A stretch of DNA of 64,000 nt, taken from positions 124,001 through 188,000 of the forward strand of contig JACPFU010000023.1 in NCBI GenBank assembly GCA_016182785.1, given 5' to 3'. Positions 11,166-21,038 of this stretch are shown one piece after another. The stretch is from Lysobacterales bacterium (GTDB lineage: Bacteria; Pseudomonadota; Gammaproteobacteria; Xanthomonadales; Ahniellaceae). The translations under genes and the position numbers were made by a program. Positions within the stretch are counted from its first letter, which is position 1; each line of letters opens with the position of its first letter. The notes beneath the pieces were generated by a model, which saw nothing but the letters and a program-made list of their open reading frames with translations, was not told the DNA's origin and ran no database searches.

Positions 11166-12677
11166 ATGATCTCAACTCACTTGCTCAGCTGGTTGATTGC
11201 GCTGCCGGTGCTCGGCGGCGTGGCGACGCTCGCGTCCGGCGGCAACAACAGCAACCGTGCCCGCTGGATCGCGCTCGCCTTCGCCATCGCGACGCTGGCG
11301 CTGTGCATTCCGCTGTGGAACGGCTTCGACTCCGCTTCGGCGGCGATGCAGTTCGTGCAGAAGATGCCGTGGATCGAGGCGCTGAGCGTCAACTACCACG
11401 TCGGCGTCGACGGCGTGGCGGTAGCGCTGATCGCCCTGACCGCGTTCACCACGGTGCTGGTGCTGATCGGCGCGTGGGATGCGATCGACGACAAGGTGCA
11501 CCAGTACTACGCCGCGTTCCTGGTGCTGGAAGGCCTGATGATCGGCGTGTTCTGCGCGCTCGACGCGCTGCTGTTCTACGTGTTCTTCGAGGCCATGCTG
11601 ATCCCCATGTTCATCATCATCGGCATCTGGGGCGGGCCGCGGCGCGTGTACGCGACCATCAAGTTCTTCCTGTACACCTTCTTCGGCTCGATCTTCATGC
11701 TGATCGGCCTGATTTACCTGTACCTGAAGTCGGGCAGCTTCGACCTCGCATTCCTGGCGCAGTATCCGCTGTCGCGCGACGAACAGATGTGGCTGTTCTT
11801 CTCGTTCCTGCTCGCGTTCGCGGTCAAGGTGCCGATGTTCCCGGTGCACACCTGGCTTCCCGACGCGCACGTCGAGGCGCCGACCGGCGGCTCGGTGATC
11901 CTGGCCGCGATCATGCTGAAGATCGGCGGCTTCGGCTTCCTGCGTTTCGCGCTGCCGATCACCCCGGATGCGGCGCACGAGTTCGCCTGGCTGGTGATCG
12001 CGCTGTCGCTGATCGCGGTCGTCTACATCGGCTTCGTCGCGCTGGTGCAGCAGGACATGAAGAAGCTGATCGCGTATTCGTCGATCTCGCACATGGGCTT
12101 CGTCACGCTCGGCGCGTTCCTGCCGCTGCAACTGGCACGCGACGTCGGCAATGTCGGCGCTGCCCAGCTCGCGCTGCAGGGCGCCATGGTGCAGATGGTG
12201 TCGCACGGCTTCATCTCGGCCGCGCTGTTCTCGTGCGTCGGCGTGCTCTATGACCGCGTGCACAGCCGCATGATCGGCGACTACGGCGGCGTCGCCAACC
12301 ATATGCCGTGGTTCGCGTTCTTCGCGGTGTTCTTCGCGATGGCCAACAGCGGCTTGCCCGGGACTTCGGGATTCGTCGGCGAGTTCATGGTCATCCTGGC
12401 CAGTTTCCAGGCGAAGCCGTGGATTGCCGCTACTGCGGCGCTGACCCTGATTCTGGGTGCGGCGTACACCTTGTGGATGGTCAAGCGGGTGATCTTCGGT
12501 GAGGCGCAGCACGCGCACGTGAAGGCGCTGCAGGACATCAGCGGGCGCGAGACGATCGTGCTCGGCGGGTTCGCGGCGGCCACGCTGCTGTTGGGTCTGT
12601 GGCCGGCGCCACTGACCGATCTGATGAACGCATCGCTCGGCAACGTCGTCGAGCAGCTGATGCGCGTGAAGGTCTGA
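11166..12677 (+). CDS. nuoM: NADH-quinone oxidoreductase subunit M
   Basis: Second antiporter-like proton-pumping subunit. It has 503 residues and about 14 hydrophobic segments. FFEAMLIPMFIIIGIWGG holds the conserved membrane glutamate, and VPMFPVHTWLPDAHVEAPT is the typical discontinuous-helix motif. SSISHMGFV around residue 305 is also conserved. The ATG at 11166 is preceded by GAGGAATAG. It lies between nuoL and nuoN as expected. Confidence 0.97.
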   Translation: MISTHLLSWLIALPVLGGVATLASGGNNSNRARWIALAFAIATLALCIPLWNGFDSASAAMQFVQKMPWIEALSVNYHVGVDGVAVALIALTAFTTVLVLIGAWDAIDDKVHQYYAAFLVLEGLMIGVFCALDALLFYVFFEAMLIPMFIIIGIWGGPRRVYATIKFFLYTFFGSIFMLIGLIYLYLKSGSFDLAFLAQYPLSRDEQMWLFFSFLLAFAVKVPMFPVHTWLPDAHVEAPTGGSVILAAIMLKIGGFGFLRFALPITPDAAHEFAWLVIALSLIAVVYIGFVALVQQDMKKLIAYSSISHMGFVTLGAFLPLQLARDVGNVGAAQLALQGAMVQMVSHGFISAALFSCVGVLYDRVHSRMIGDYGGVANHMPWFAFFAVFFAMANSGLPGTSGFVGEFMVILASFQAKPWIAATAALTLILGAAYTLWMVKRVIFGEAQHAHVKALQDISGRETIVLGGFAAATLLLGLWPAPLTDLMNASLGNVVEQLMRVKV

Positions 12678-12689
12678 GGAGCTCGCGAT

Positions 12690-14171
12690 ATGGTCGACAA
12701 CACAGTTGCAATCGCGATCTCGATGGCGGATGTCCGGGCAATGCTGCCCGAACTGTTCCTGCTCGCGGCCGCCTTCACCATCCTGATGGCGGACCTGTTC
12801 ATCGCGCAGGCGCAGCGCTCGGTCACGCACTGGCTGGCGATCGCTTCGCTGCTGCTCACCGGCGCGCTGGTGTGGCGCGCGAGCGGCGATGACTCGCTGG
12901 CGCGCAGCGCGTTCGGCGGCATGTACATCGCCGACCAGGTGGCGGCGGTGTGCAAGTTGTTCATCCTCGGCAGCACGCTGTTGGCCTATGTCTACGCACG
13001 ACCGCACCTGAAACCGCGCGGGTTGTTCCAGGGCGAGTTCTACACGCTCACGCTGTTCGCGGTGATCGGCATGATGCTGCTGGTGTCCGCCGGCAACCTG
13101 CTCAGTGCCTACCTCGGGCTGGAGATGCTGGCGCTGTGTTCGTATGCGCTGGTCGCGCTCAACCGCGACAGCCCGCTGTCTTCCGAGGCGGCGATGAAGT
13201 ACTTCGTGCTCGGCGCGCTCGCTTCCGGTCTGCTGCTGTACGGCATGAGCATGGTCTATGGCGCGACCGGTTCGCTCGACCTCGGCGGCATCCGCGCGAT
13301 GTCGTCGAGCAACCTGCTGCACCCGGACCTGCTGGTGTTCGGCCTGGTGTTCATCGTCGTCGGCATCGCCTTCAAGTTCGGCGCGGCACCGTTCCACGCC
13401 TGGGTGCCGGACGTTTATCAGGGATCGCCGACCGGCGTCACCCTGTTCGTCGCCAGCGCACCCAAGGTTGCCGCGTTCGGCATGGCCTACCGGCTGCTCG
13501 ACAACGGCTTCGGCACGCCGGCGCTGTGGCCGAACTGGGCGGCGATGCTGTCGGTACTGGCGGTGCTGTCGTTGGTGATCGGCAATGTCGTCGCGATCGC
13601 GCAGACCAACCTCAAGCGCATGCTTGCCTATTCGACGGTGTCCCACGTCGGCTTCCTGTTGCTTGGCATCATCGGCGGTGGCGCCGACGGTTTCGCGGCG
13701 TCGCTGTTCTACGCAACCACCTATTCGATCACCGTCGTCGCCGCGTTCGGCCTGATCGTGCTGCTGTCGCGCGCCGGGTTCGAGGCCGAGGAGATCGACG
13801 ACTTCCGCGGCCTGAACCAGCGCAGTCCGTTCCATGCGTTCCTGATGCTGGTGGTGATGGCGTCGTTCGCGGGCGTGCCGCTGTTCGTCGGCTTCCTGGC
13901 CAAGCTGCAGGTGCTGAAGGCGGTGATCCGCGCCGATGCGTTGTGGCTCGCGATTGTCGGTGGACTGTGTGCCGTGGTCGGCGCGTTCTACTACCTGCGC
14001 GTGATCAAGGTGATGTATTTCGACAAGCCGGTCGCCGATGCGCCCGTGCTCGGCGCTACCGATGCCGGATTCCGGCTGGTGCTGTCGGGCAACGTGCTGG
14101 CGTTGATCGCGCTCGGCATCTTCGGTGGGCCGCTGCTGACGTGGTGCATGCGCGCGGTGGCGGCGAGCTGA
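12690..14171 (+). CDS. nuoN: NADH-quinone oxidoreductase subunit N (last gene of operon)
   Basis: Third antiporter-like subunit. It has 493 residues, with GLEMLALCSYALVAL holding the conserved glutamate and FKFGAAPFHAWVPDVYQGSP as the family motif. YSTVSHVGFLLLGI is the later conserved helix. The ATG at 12690 follows the nuoM stop by 12 bases with GAGGAGC upstream. No clear terminator is seen between its stop and the promoter-like site at 14191, so read-through into the tRNA is possible. Confidence 0.97.
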   Translation: MVDNTVAIAISMADVRAMLPELFLLAAAFTILMADLFIAQAQRSVTHWLAIASLLLTGALVWRASGDDSLARSAFGGMYIADQVAAVCKLFILGSTLLAYVYARPHLKPRGLFQGEFYTLTLFAVIGMMLLVSAGNLLSAYLGLEMLALCSYALVALNRDSPLSSEAAMKYFVLGALASGLLLYGMSMVYGATGSLDLGGIRAMSSSNLLHPDLLVFGLVFIVVGIAFKFGAAPFHAWVPDVYQGSPTGVTLFVASAPKVAAFGMAYRLLDNGFGTPALWPNWAAMLSVLAVLSLVIGNVVAIAQTNLKRMLAYSTVSHVGFLLLGIIGGGADGFAASLFYATTYSITVVAAFGLIVLLSRAGFEAEEIDDFRGLNQRSPFHAFLMLVVMASFAGVPLFVGFLAKLQVLKAVIRADALWLAIVGGLCAVVGAFYYLRVIKVMYFDKPVADAPVLGATDAGFRLVLSGNVLALIALGIFGGPLLTWCMRAVAAS

Positions 14172-14190
14172 ACGTGGTCGTTCTTTTTGG

Positions 14191-14219
14191 TTGCTTTGCG
14201 CGACCCCGCTCACTATAGT
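14191..14219 (+). promoter_or_regulatory. Likely sigma-70 promoter for the initiator tRNA
   Basis: A -35 element TTGCTT (14191-14196) and a -10 element TATAGT (14214-14219) are separated by exactly 17 bases. The -10 is followed by GCGCG, and the tRNA begins 14 bases after it. The -35 is weak (three of six consensus bases), but spacing and position fit well. Confidence 0.6.
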
Positions 14220-14232
14220 GCGCGTCGCCTGA

Positions 14233-14309
14233 TGCGGGGTGGAGCAGTCTGGCAGCTCGTCGGGCTCATAACCCGAAGGTCGCAGGTTCAAATCCTGCCC
14301 CCGCTACCA
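14233..14309 (+). tRNA. Initiator tRNA-fMet (anticodon CAU)
   Basis: The 77 bases fold into a cloverleaf: acceptor stem with G2-C71 to G7-C66 paired, anticodon loop CTCATAA in a stem with the three consecutive G-C pairs typical of initiators, T-arm GCAGG/CCTGC around TTCAAAT, and an encoded CCA end. The 1-72 pair is unpaired, as required for formylation, but here it is U-U rather than the C-A of E. coli. It lies directly upstream of rimP-nusA-infB, the same place as E. coli metY. Confidence 0.96.
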
Positions 14310-14320
14310 ATGATCCATGG

Positions 14321-14350
14321 AAAGGGCCTCTTCGGAGGCCCTTTTCTTTC
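14321..14350 (+). terminator. Intrinsic terminator after the initiator tRNA
   Basis: A 7-bp perfect stem GGGCCTC/GAGGCCC closes a TTCG loop and is followed by TTTTCTTTC. It starts 12 bases after the tRNA CCA end, so it probably ends most tRNA transcripts or marks a processing point before rimP. Confidence 0.85.
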
Positions 14351-14414
14351 GCACCGCATGCCCGGTTCCGACCGGACTGCGCGGCGCGCACGGAAGCGGA
14401 CCGTGCACGATGCG

Positions 14415-14442
14415 ATGGGCCTACGGGCCCATTTTTGTTTTT
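14415..14442 (+). terminator. Second terminator-like hairpin in the rimP leader
   Basis: The stem ATGGGCC/GGCCCAT with loop TACG is followed by TTTTGTTTTT. It lies only 26 bases before the rimP ATG, so transcription of the operon must either pass it or begin after it. It could act as an attenuator for the rimP-nusA-infB operon; that role is inferred from position. Confidence 0.6.
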
Positions 14443-14467
14443 GGAGTCCTGCCGTGCAGGAGACGAG

Positions 14468-14983
14468 ATGAACGCGGAAAAGCTGACGCAACTGTTCGAT
14501 CCGGTGATCGCCTCGCTCGGGCTGGAATGCCTCGGCGTCGAGTTCGTCGCGAGTCGCGGCAGCGGGCTGGTACGCGTGTACATCGACGTCGCGGACCGCA
14601 ACGTGACCGTGGACGACTGCGAAGCGGTGAGTCGCGAGATCAGCGGCATCCTCGACGTGAACGATCCGATCTCCGGCCGCTACACGCTGGAAGTGTCGTC
14701 GCCCGGCTTCGATCGTCCGTTGTTCACGCCGGCGCAGTTCGCGCGCTTCATCGGCGAGAGCGCGAAGGTGAACGTCAACCTGGCGGTCAATGGCCGTCGC
14801 CGCTTCCAGGGCGCGATCGTTCGCGTCGACGGCGACAGCATCGTCCTCGCGCAGGACGGCAGCGAAGTTGCGATCGCCCACTCGAACATCGAGAAGGCGA
14901 AGCTGGTTCCGGATTTTTCGGCGATCGACCCGGCGCCCAAGCCGAAGGGTGCGAAGCCGGGCAAGACCAAGAAGAAACCTTGA
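14468..14983 (+). CDS. rimP: Ribosome maturation factor RimP
   Basis: RimP assists assembly of the 30S subunit. It has 171 residues with the two-domain family pattern: an N-terminal domain containing GLECLGVEFV and VRVYIDVADRNVTVDDCEAVSREIS, and a small beta-barrel from about residue 90 (SSPGFDRPLF is the hallmark). The C-terminal tail (residues about 155-171) is a lysine/proline run, probably disordered. The ATG at 14468 follows AGGAGACGAG; an alternative upstream start in the leader lacks support. The gene precedes nusA as in most proteobacteria. Confidence 0.95.
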   Translation: MNAEKLTQLFDPVIASLGLECLGVEFVASRGSGLVRVYIDVADRNVTVDDCEAVSREISGILDVNDPISGRYTLEVSSPGFDRPLFTPAQFARFIGESAKVNVNLAVNGRRRFQGAIVRVDGDSIVLAQDGSEVAIAHSNIEKAKLVPDFSAIDPAPKPKGAKPGKTKKKP

Positions 14984-15021
14984 TCACGTCGGCCCGCGCA
15001 GGCGGGCCATGGAGAGCTGTG

Positions 15022-16509
15022 ATGAGCAAAGAAATGTTGATGGTGGTGGATGCCGTGGCCAACGAGAAGGGCGTCGCGCGCGGCGTCATCTTCGATGCCA
15101 TGGAGGCGGCGCTCGCGTCGGCAGCCAAGAAGCGCTACGCCGAGGCCGATGTCGCGATGCGCGTGTCCATCGACCGCAACAGCGGCGAATACCAGACCTT
15201 CCGCCGTTGGGAAGTGGTCGCCGACGACGTCGTCATGGAATCCCCGGATCGCCAGATCCGCCTGATGGACGCGGTCGACGTCAAGGCGGACGCCGCGGTC
15301 GGCGACTACCTCGAGGAACAGGTCGAGAACGCCGAGTTCGGGCGCATCGCCGCGCAGGCCGCGAAGCAGGTGATCGTGCAGCGCGTGCGCGAAGCCGAGC
15401 GTGCCCAGGTGGTCGACGCCTATACCGATCGCATCGGCGAACTCGTCACCGGCATCGTCAAGCGCGTCGAGCGCGGTGCGGTCTATCTCGACCTCGGCGG
15501 CAACGCCGAAGCCTTCATCGCCCGCGACAAGGCGATTCCGCGCGAGAACGTGCGCGCCGGCGATCGCGTGCGCGGCTACCTCTACGACGTGCGCCTGGAG
15601 GCGCGTGGGCCGCAGCTGTTCGTCTCGCGCACCGCGCCCGAGTTCATGATGGAACTGTTCAAGCTCGAAGTGCCGGAAGTGGGCCAGGGGCTGGTCACGA
15701 TCATGGGTTGCGCGCGCGACGCCGGTGACCGCGCCAAGATCGCGGTCAAGGCCAATGATCACCGCACCGACCCGATCGGCGCCTGCATCGGCATGCGCGG
15801 GTCGCGCGTGCAGGCGGTGTCGAACGAACTCAATGGCGAGCGCGTCGACATCATCCTGTGGAACGAGAACCCGGCGCAGTTCGTGATCAACGCGATGGCG
15901 CCGGCCGAGGTGCAGTCGATCATCGTCGACGAAGACAAGCACTCGATGGATGTCGCGGTCGCCGAGGACAAGCTGTCGCAGGCGATCGGCCGCGGCGGCC
16001 AGAACGTGCGCCTGGCCAGCAAGCTCACCGGCTGGCAGCTCAACGTGATGACCCAGGCGCAGGTGCAGGAGAAGAGCGAGGCCGAGCAGGAAGCGGCGCG
16101 CGCCCTGTTCGTCGAGAAACTCGAAGTCGATTCCGAGATCGCCTCGATCCTGGTGCAGGAAGGGTTCTCCTCGATCGAGGAAATCGCCTACGTGCCGGAG
16201 AGCGAACTGCTGGCGGTCGAGGAGTTCGACGAGGACATCGTGGCCGAGCTGCGCGCTCGTGCGCGCGACTCGCTGCTGACGCAGATGATCGCCGCCGAGG
16301 AAGATGTCGAGTCGCACAAGCCGGCCGAAGACCTGCTGGCGCTCGACGGCATGGACGAGGCCACCGCGTACGCGCTGGCCGAGCGCGGCATCCGCACCCA
16401 GGAAGACCTGGCGGAATTGGCCGCGGACGAGATCACCGACATCGAGGGCATGGACGCCGAACGCGCCGCCGCCTTGATCCTTGCGGCGCGTGCGCCGTGG
16501 TTCCAGTAA
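15022..16509 (+). CDS. nusA: Transcription termination/antitermination factor NusA
   Basis: NusA binds RNA polymerase and modulates pausing, termination and antitermination. It has 495 residues: an N-terminal polymerase-binding domain (about 1-125), an S1 domain (about 135-200, [22 protein letters not shown]), two KH domains (about 205-345, including [15 protein letters not shown] and [15 protein letters not shown]), and two C-terminal acidic helical repeats (about 365-490) as in gammaproteobacteria. The ATG at 15022 is preceded by GGAGAGC. In E. coli NusA feeds back on its own operon; the hairpin before rimP would suit that, but this is inference. Confidence 0.97.
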   Translation: MSKEMLMVVDAVANEKGVARGVIFDAMEAALASAAKKRYAEADVAMRVSIDRNSGEYQTFRRWEVVADDVVMESPDRQIRLMDAVDVKADAAVGDYLEEQVENAEFGRIAAQAAKQVIVQRVREAERAQVVDAYTDRIGELVTGIVKRVERGAVYLDLGGNAEAFIARDKAIPRENVRAGDRVRGYLYDVRLEARGPQLFVSRTAPEFMMELFKLEVPEVGQGLVTIMGCARDAGDRAKIAVKANDHRTDPIGACIGMRGSRVQAVSNELNGERVDIILWNENPAQFVINAMAPAEVQSIIVDEDKHSMDVAVAEDKLSQAIGRGGQNVRLASKLTGWQLNVMTQAQVQEKSEAEQEAARALFVEKLEVDSEIASILVQEGFSSIEEIAYVPESELLAVEEFDEDIVAELRARARDSLLTQMIAAEEDVESHKPAEDLLALDGMDEATAYALAERGIRTQEDLAELAADEITDIEGMDAERAAALILAARAPWFQ

Positions 16510-16543
16510 TTACGTCGCAGCGAAAGCCGCAAAGAGGCAAAGC

Positions 16544-19192
16544 ATGTCCGATGTCACCGTACGCCAGCTCGCGCAAGTCCTCGGCATGACCGTGGACAAG
16601 CTGCTCGCGCAGCTTTCCGAGGCGGGAATGAAATTCCAGGGAGCGGACCAGGTCGTCAGCAGCACCGAGAAGGTCAAGCTGCTCGGGTTCCTGCGTCGCA
16701 CCCATGGCAAGAAGGAAGAGCCGGTCGATGCCGGCGCGCCGAAGCAGATCACGCTCAAGCGCAAGCAGGTCGGCGAGCTGACCGTGTCGAGCGGCGCGGC
16801 CAAGGGCAAGACCGTCAACATCGAGGTGCGCCAGAAGCGCACCTACGTCAAGCGCAGCGAGGTCGAAGAGCAGCAGGCGGCGCCGGAAGTCGATGCCGAG
16901 CGCGAGCAGGCGTTGAAGCTGCTCGCCGAATCGCGTGCACGCAACGACGCCGAGCAGAAGCGGCTGAGCGAGATGGACGCCGCACGCCGCGCCGAATTCG
17001 ACGCGCAGCGACGTGAACAGGAAGAACGCCAGCGCGCCGAAGAGGCGGTCGCCGAGGCGGCGCGGCGCGCCGAGATCGAAGCGGCGAGCCTGCGCGAGGA
17101 AGAGGAAGCGCGCGCCGGCAAGAAGCATCACCACGAGGCACCGAAGAAGGCCGAAGACAAGGCGCCGGCCCCGGTGCGTAAGGAAGCGCCCAAGGGCAGC
17201 GAACCGCCGCATCGCCACAAGGGCGCCAAGGGCAGCCATCGCATGGTGGTGACCGACGTCGCCGAGGACGACTCCGCGGCGACGCGCTTCGCGGCGGGCG
17301 AGTTGCACCTGCCGGGCGATCATGCGCGGCGTCCGCGCAAGAAGCCGCGCGCCTCCAAGCCGGACTTCCGCTTCGGCGACCGTGGCGCCGCCAGCAGCGG
17401 CGTTTCCGGCGGGTTCTCGCGGCCGACGGCGCCGATCGTGCGTGAGGTCGCGATTGCCGACACCATCGTTGTCGCCGATCTCGCGACCAAGCTCGCGCTG
17501 AAGGGCGCGGACGTGGTCAAGGCGCTGTTCAAGATGGGCGTGATGGCCACGATCAACCAGAGCATCGACCACGACACCGCGGTGCTGGTGGTCGAGGAAC
17601 TCGGGCACAAGGCAGTGCGCGCCACCGAAACCGACGCCGAGTCGGCGCTGGCGGCGCAGATCGACACCCAGCAGGGCGAGAAGACCGGACGTCCTCCGGT
17701 GGTCACGATCATGGGCCATGTCGATCACGGCAAGACCTCGCTGCTCGACTACATCCGACGTACCAAGGTTGCTGCGGGCGAGGCCGGCGGCATCACCCAG
17801 CACATCGGCGCCTATCACGTGGAGACGCCAAAGGGCGTGGTGTCGTTCCTCGACACCCCGGGCCACGCGGCGTTCACGCAGATGCGCGCGCGCGGCGCGA
17901 AGCTGACCGACATCGTGATCCTGGTGGTCGCGGCCGACGACGGCGTGATGCCGCAGACCATCGAAGCGGTGCAGCATGCACGCGCGGCGAAGGTGCCGCT
18001 GATCGTCGCGGTCAACAAGATGGACAAGGCCGATGCCGATCCGGAACGCGTCAAGCAGGGCCTGATCCAGCACGAAGTGGTGCCGGAGGAATGGGGTGGC
18101 GACACCATCTTCGTGCCGGTATCGGCGAAGACCGGCATGGGCGTCGACAACCTGATCGACGCGGTGCTGGTGCAGGCGGAAGTGATGGAACTGACCGCGG
18201 TGGCCGGTGGCCGCGCCAGCGGCACCGTGATCGAGTCCAGCCTGGACAAGGGCCGCGGCCCGGTCGCGACCGTGCTGGTGCAGGGCGGCACGCTGAACAA
18301 GGGCGACTTCCTGGTCTGCGGCATCCACTACGGTCGCGTGCGTGCGATGTTCGACGAAGCCGGTCGGCCGGTGGCCGAGGCCGGACCCTCGATCCCGGTG
18401 GTGGTGCTCGGTCTCTCCGGCGTGCCCGATGCCGGCGACGACTTCATCGTGGTCGAGGACGAGCGCCTGGCCAAGGACGTCGCGCAGCAGCGCGAGCAGA
18501 AGCGCCGCGAGACGCGACTGGTCAAGCAGCAGACGGCCAAGATGGAGGACGTCTGGTCGAGCGTGACCCAGGGCGATCTGCGCACGCTGAACCTGGTCGT
18601 GAAGGCGGACGTGCAGGGTTCGGTCGAGGCGCTGCGCGACTCGCTGACCCGGCTCAGCACCGAGGCGATCAAGATCAACGTCATCGCCAGCGGCGTCGGC
18701 GGCATCACCGAATCCGACGCGACGCTGGCGGCTGCCTCGAAGGCGGTCATCATCGGCTTCAACGTGCGCGCCGACGCCACCGCGCGCAAGATCGTGCAGG
18801 ACAACGGCCTCGACCTGCGCTACTTCTCGATCATCTACGACGTGATCGACCAGGTGAAGCAGGTCGCGACCGGTCTGCTCGGCACCGAAGTGCGCGAGGA
18901 GATCATCGGCGTGGCGCAGGTGCGCGACGTGTTCCGCTCGTCGAAGTTCGGCGCGATCGCGGGTTGCATGATCATCGAGGGCCAGGTCAAGCGCAACAAG
19001 CCGATCCGCGTGCTGCGCGACAACGTCGTGGTGTTCCAGGGCGAGCTCGAATCGCTGCGCCGCTTCAAGGAAGCGGTGGAGGAAGTGCGCAACGGCATGG
19101 AGTGCGGCATCGGCGTCAAGCAGTACAACGACGTCAAGGTCGGCGACCAGATCGAGTGCTTCGAGCGCATCGAAGTGGCGCGTACGCTGTAA
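16544..19192 (+). CDS. infB: Translation initiation factor IF-2
   Basis: GTPase that brings initiator tRNA to the 30S subunit. It has 882 residues. The N-terminal IF2N domain (about 1-55) is followed by a long charged, mostly helical and disordered linker (about 110-260) rich in Glu, Arg and Lys, with a His/Lys-rich patch. A second IF2N-like domain (about 300-365) precedes the G domain with GHVDHGKT at 391-398, then DTPGHAAF and NKMD. Domains II, III and C2 complete the protein. Its tRNA partner is encoded upstream of the same operon. The start at 16544 is the first ATG matching the family. Confidence 0.97.
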   Translation: MSDVTVRQLAQVLGMTVDKLLAQLSEAGMKFQGADQVVSSTEKVKLLGFLRRTHGKKEEPVDAGAPKQITLKRKQVGELTVSSGAAKGKTVNIEVRQKRTYVKRSEVEEQQAAPEVDAEREQALKLLAESRARNDAEQKRLSEMDAARRAEFDAQRREQEERQRAEEAVAEAARRAEIEAASLREEEEARAGKKHHHEAPKKAEDKAPAPVRKEAPKGSEPPHRHKGAKGSHRMVVTDVAEDDSAATRFAAGELHLPGDHARRPRKKPRASKPDFRFGDRGAASSGVSGGFSRPTAPIVREVAIADTIVVADLATKLALKGADVVKALFKMGVMATINQSIDHDTAVLVVEELGHKAVRATETDAESALAAQIDTQQGEKTGRPPVVTIMGHVDHGKTSLLDYIRRTKVAAGEAGGITQHIGAYHVETPKGVVSFLDTPGHAAFTQMRARGAKLTDIVILVVAADDGVMPQTIEAVQHARAAKVPLIVAVNKMDKADADPERVKQGLIQHEVVPEEWGGDTIFVPVSAKTGMGVDNLIDAVLVQAEVMELTAVAGGRASGTVIESSLDKGRGPVATVLVQGGTLNKGDFLVCGIHYGRVRAMFDEAGRPVAEAGPSIPVVVLGLSGVPDAGDDFIVVEDERLAKDVAQQREQKRRETRLVKQQTAKMEDVWSSVTQGDLRTLNLVVKADVQGSVEALRDSLTRLSTEAIKINVIASGVGGITESDATLAAASKAVIIGFNVRADATARKIVQDNGLDLRYFSIIYDVIDQVKQVATGLLGTEVREEIIGVAQVRDVFRSSKFGAIAGCMIIEGQVKRNKPIRVLRDNVVVFQGELESLRRFKEAVEEVRNGMECGIGVKQYNDVKVGDQIECFERIEVARTL

Positions 19193-19204
19193 GGGGCAGG
19201 GAGC

Positions 19205-19726
19205 ATGCGCGCAGGCTTTCATCGGACCGATCGCATCGCGGCGCTGTTGCGCCGCGAGATCGGCGCGCTCGTGCACGACGCCGTGCGCGAGAAGCTGATT
19301 CCGTCGGTCTCGGTGTCCGATGTCGAGGTCACCCGCGACCTCGCGCACGCCACGGTCTACGTGACCGCGCGGCTCGGCGAGCAGGGCAAGCCGACGGTCA
19401 AGGAACTGAACGAGGCGGCGTGGGAATTCCGGCGCGAACTGGCGCAACGCGTCGAACTGCGCACGGTACCCGCGCTGCATTTCAAGTACGACGATTCGGT
19501 CGATCGCGGCGAGCGCATCGAGACGCTGCTGCGTGAACCGGTGCTGCCGGTGGCTGCGGTCGCTGCAGCGAAGGCGGCAACCGCGGGCGAATCGGCGGCT
19601 GCGTCCGGGAAGGTGGCGGCGAAGAAGGCGGCACCTGCGAAGAAGGTGGCCGTCAGCAAGACCGCGGCGGCGCGCAAGTCGGCCGCTCCGGCCAGGAAGC
19701 GGGCCCCGCGCAAGACTGCGGATTGA
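19205..19726 (+). CDS. rbfA: Ribosome-binding factor A with Lys/Ala-rich tail
   Basis: RbfA helps mature the 16S rRNA 5' region in the 30S subunit. The KH-type core covers residues 1-113 (RTDRIAALLRREIG, VSDVEVTRDLAHATVYV, ALHFKYDDSVDRGERI). After it comes a roughly 60-residue extension built of alanine, lysine and arginine, including AKKAAPAKKVAV and APARKRAPRK, resembling histone H1-like tails. E. coli RbfA is 133 residues, so this one, at 173, is extended. The gene starts 12 bases after infB, and truB begins 4 bases after its stop. Confidence 0.94.
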   Translation: MRAGFHRTDRIAALLRREIGALVHDAVREKLIPSVSVSDVEVTRDLAHATVYVTARLGEQGKPTVKELNEAAWEFRRELAQRVELRTVPALHFKYDDSVDRGERIETLLREPVLPVAAVAAAKAATAGESAAASGKVAAKKAAPAKKVAVSKTAAARKSAAPARKRAPRKTAD

Positions 19727-19730
19727 GTCG

Positions 19731-20597
19731 ATGCATGGCATCGTCCTGCTCGACAAGCCGCTTGGCCTGAGCTCGAACGCGGCCCTGCAGCGTGTGCGCA
19801 GGCGATTCGACCGCATCAAGGCCGGCCATGCCGGCACGCTCGATCCGCTGGCGACCGGCATGCTGCCGATCTTCCTCGGCGAGGCGACCAAGTTCCTCCA
19901 GCACGTGCTGAGTGCGCGCAAGGCGTACCGCACCACCATCGCCTTTGGCACCGAGACCGCGACCGCGGACCGTGAAGGCGAGGTGGTGGCGAGCGCGCCG
20001 TTGCCGACGGCGTCCCGCGCTGAAGTCGATCTGGTGCTGACTCGATTCGTCGGACGCATCCGCCAGCGGCCCCCGGCCTATTCCGCAATCAAGCGCGACG
20101 GCGTGCCGCTGTACAAGCTGGCGCGCCAGGGCGAAGTGGTCGAAGCGCCCGAACGCGAGGTCCAGATCGAGCGCATCGATGTGCTGGCCTGCTCACCCGA
20201 AGCGCTCGAGATCGAGGTCGTCTGCGGTTCCGGCACCTACATCCGCAGCCTCGGCGTCGACATCGGCCGTGCGCTCGGTTCGGCCGCGCACCTGTCGGCC
20301 CTGCGTCGGCTCTGGGTCAGCCCGTTCGAGACCGCCGAAATGGTCGAACTGGAAACCCTGAACGAATGTGTCGATCCCGCCGCCTGCGTGCGGGCGATCG
20401 ACCAGGCAATGCCGCAGTTCGCGCCGTTGCGTCTGGAAGAGGCGGAGCTGGCCGAATTGAAGTTCGGTCGCGTGGTCGCCGGGCGTGCCGAGGCCGAAGC
20501 GCGCTATCGGCTATACGCCGTGGATGGCACCTTTGTCGGGCTCGGTCTGGTGCGTGAAGGCGTGTTGCGCGTCGACCGCCTGATGGCGACCGGATGA
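19731..20597 (+). CDS. truB: tRNA pseudouridine(55) synthase TruB
   Basis: TruB makes the universal pseudouridine at position 55 of tRNA T-loops. It has 288 residues. The catalytic aspartate is D38 in KAGHAGTLDPLATGMLP, and the N-terminal GIVLLDKPLGLSSN motif is typical. The later conserved CGSGTYIRSLGVDIG is also present. The C-terminal third holds a PUA-like region. The ATG at 19731 lies four bases after rbfA. Other open-frame starts upstream overlap the rbfA tail and are unsupported. Confidence 0.95.
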   Translation: MHGIVLLDKPLGLSSNAALQRVRRRFDRIKAGHAGTLDPLATGMLPIFLGEATKFLQHVLSARKAYRTTIAFGTETATADREGEVVASAPLPTASRAEVDLVLTRFVGRIRQRPPAYSAIKRDGVPLYKLARQGEVVEAPEREVQIERIDVLACSPEALEIEVVCGSGTYIRSLGVDIGRALGSAAHLSALRRLWVSPFETAEMVELETLNECVDPAACVRAIDQAMPQFAPLRLEEAELAELKFGRVVAGRAEAEARYRLYAVDGTFVGLGLVREGVLRVDRLMATG

Positions 20598-20626
20598 GCC
20601 GCCCGGGGAAATTCACGCCGGTTTGC

Positions 20627-20655
20627 TTGTGAAGACCCCGGCGCGCCCCTAGAAT
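20627..20655 (+). promoter_or_regulatory. Likely sigma-70 promoter for rpsO-pnp
   Basis: TTGTGA (20627-20632) and TAGAAT (20650-20655) are separated by exactly 17 bases and lie in the truB-rpsO gap. The -10 is followed by GCGCGCC, a pattern repeated at other starts in this window. An independent promoter before rpsO is known in E. coli. Confidence 0.7.
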
Positions 20656-20744
20656 GCGCGCCTTCCTTCGCCCAAAACCACTCGTTGAGACCGACTGCGC
20701 GTATCTGGCGCCGTGCGGCCTCGTCCCGTTTCAGGAAAATAGAC

Positions 20745-21014
20745 ATGTCCCTGACTGCTGAACAATCCGCCAAGATCATCGCCGAATACGGCCGCAAGCC
20801 CAACGACACCGGTTCGCCGGAAGTCCAGATCGCGCTGCTCTCGGCGCAGATCGACGTCCTCGCGCCGCACTTCCAGGCGCATGCGAAGGACCATCACTCC
20901 CGCCGCGGCCTGATCACCATGGTGAACAGCCGCCGCCGCCTGCTGGCGTATCTGAAGAAGAACGACGGCGCGCGCTACAAGGCGCTGATCGAGAAACTCG
21001 GCCTCCGTCGCTAA
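20745..21014 (+). CDS. rpsO: 30S ribosomal protein S15
   Basis: S15 binds the central domain of 16S rRNA early in 30S assembly. The length of 89 residues is exact for the family. [17 protein letters not shown] and the [23 protein letters not shown] rRNA-binding helices are clear. The ATG at 20745 follows TCAGGAAAATAGAC. About 90 bases of leader separate it from its promoter; in E. coli S15 represses its own translation through such a leader, but no pseudoknot was demonstrated here. pnp follows after 24 bases. Confidence 0.98.
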   Translation: MSLTAEQSAKIIAEYGRKPNDTGSPEVQIALLSAQIDVLAPHFQAHAKDHHSRRGLITMVNSRRRLLAYLKKNDGARYKALIEKLGLRR

Positions 21015-21038
21015 TCGATCATCCAAAGGAACCGCCTC

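Noticed and set aside
14415-14442. A riboswitch in the rimP leader
   Set aside because: Only a simple hairpin plus T-run is visible; no known aptamer pattern was recognised.
16433-20059. A 1208-residue minus-strand open frame opposite infB, rbfA and truB
   Set aside because: Shadow of high-GC codon use; composition is biased and no domain is recognisable, whereas the plus-strand proteins are unmistakable.
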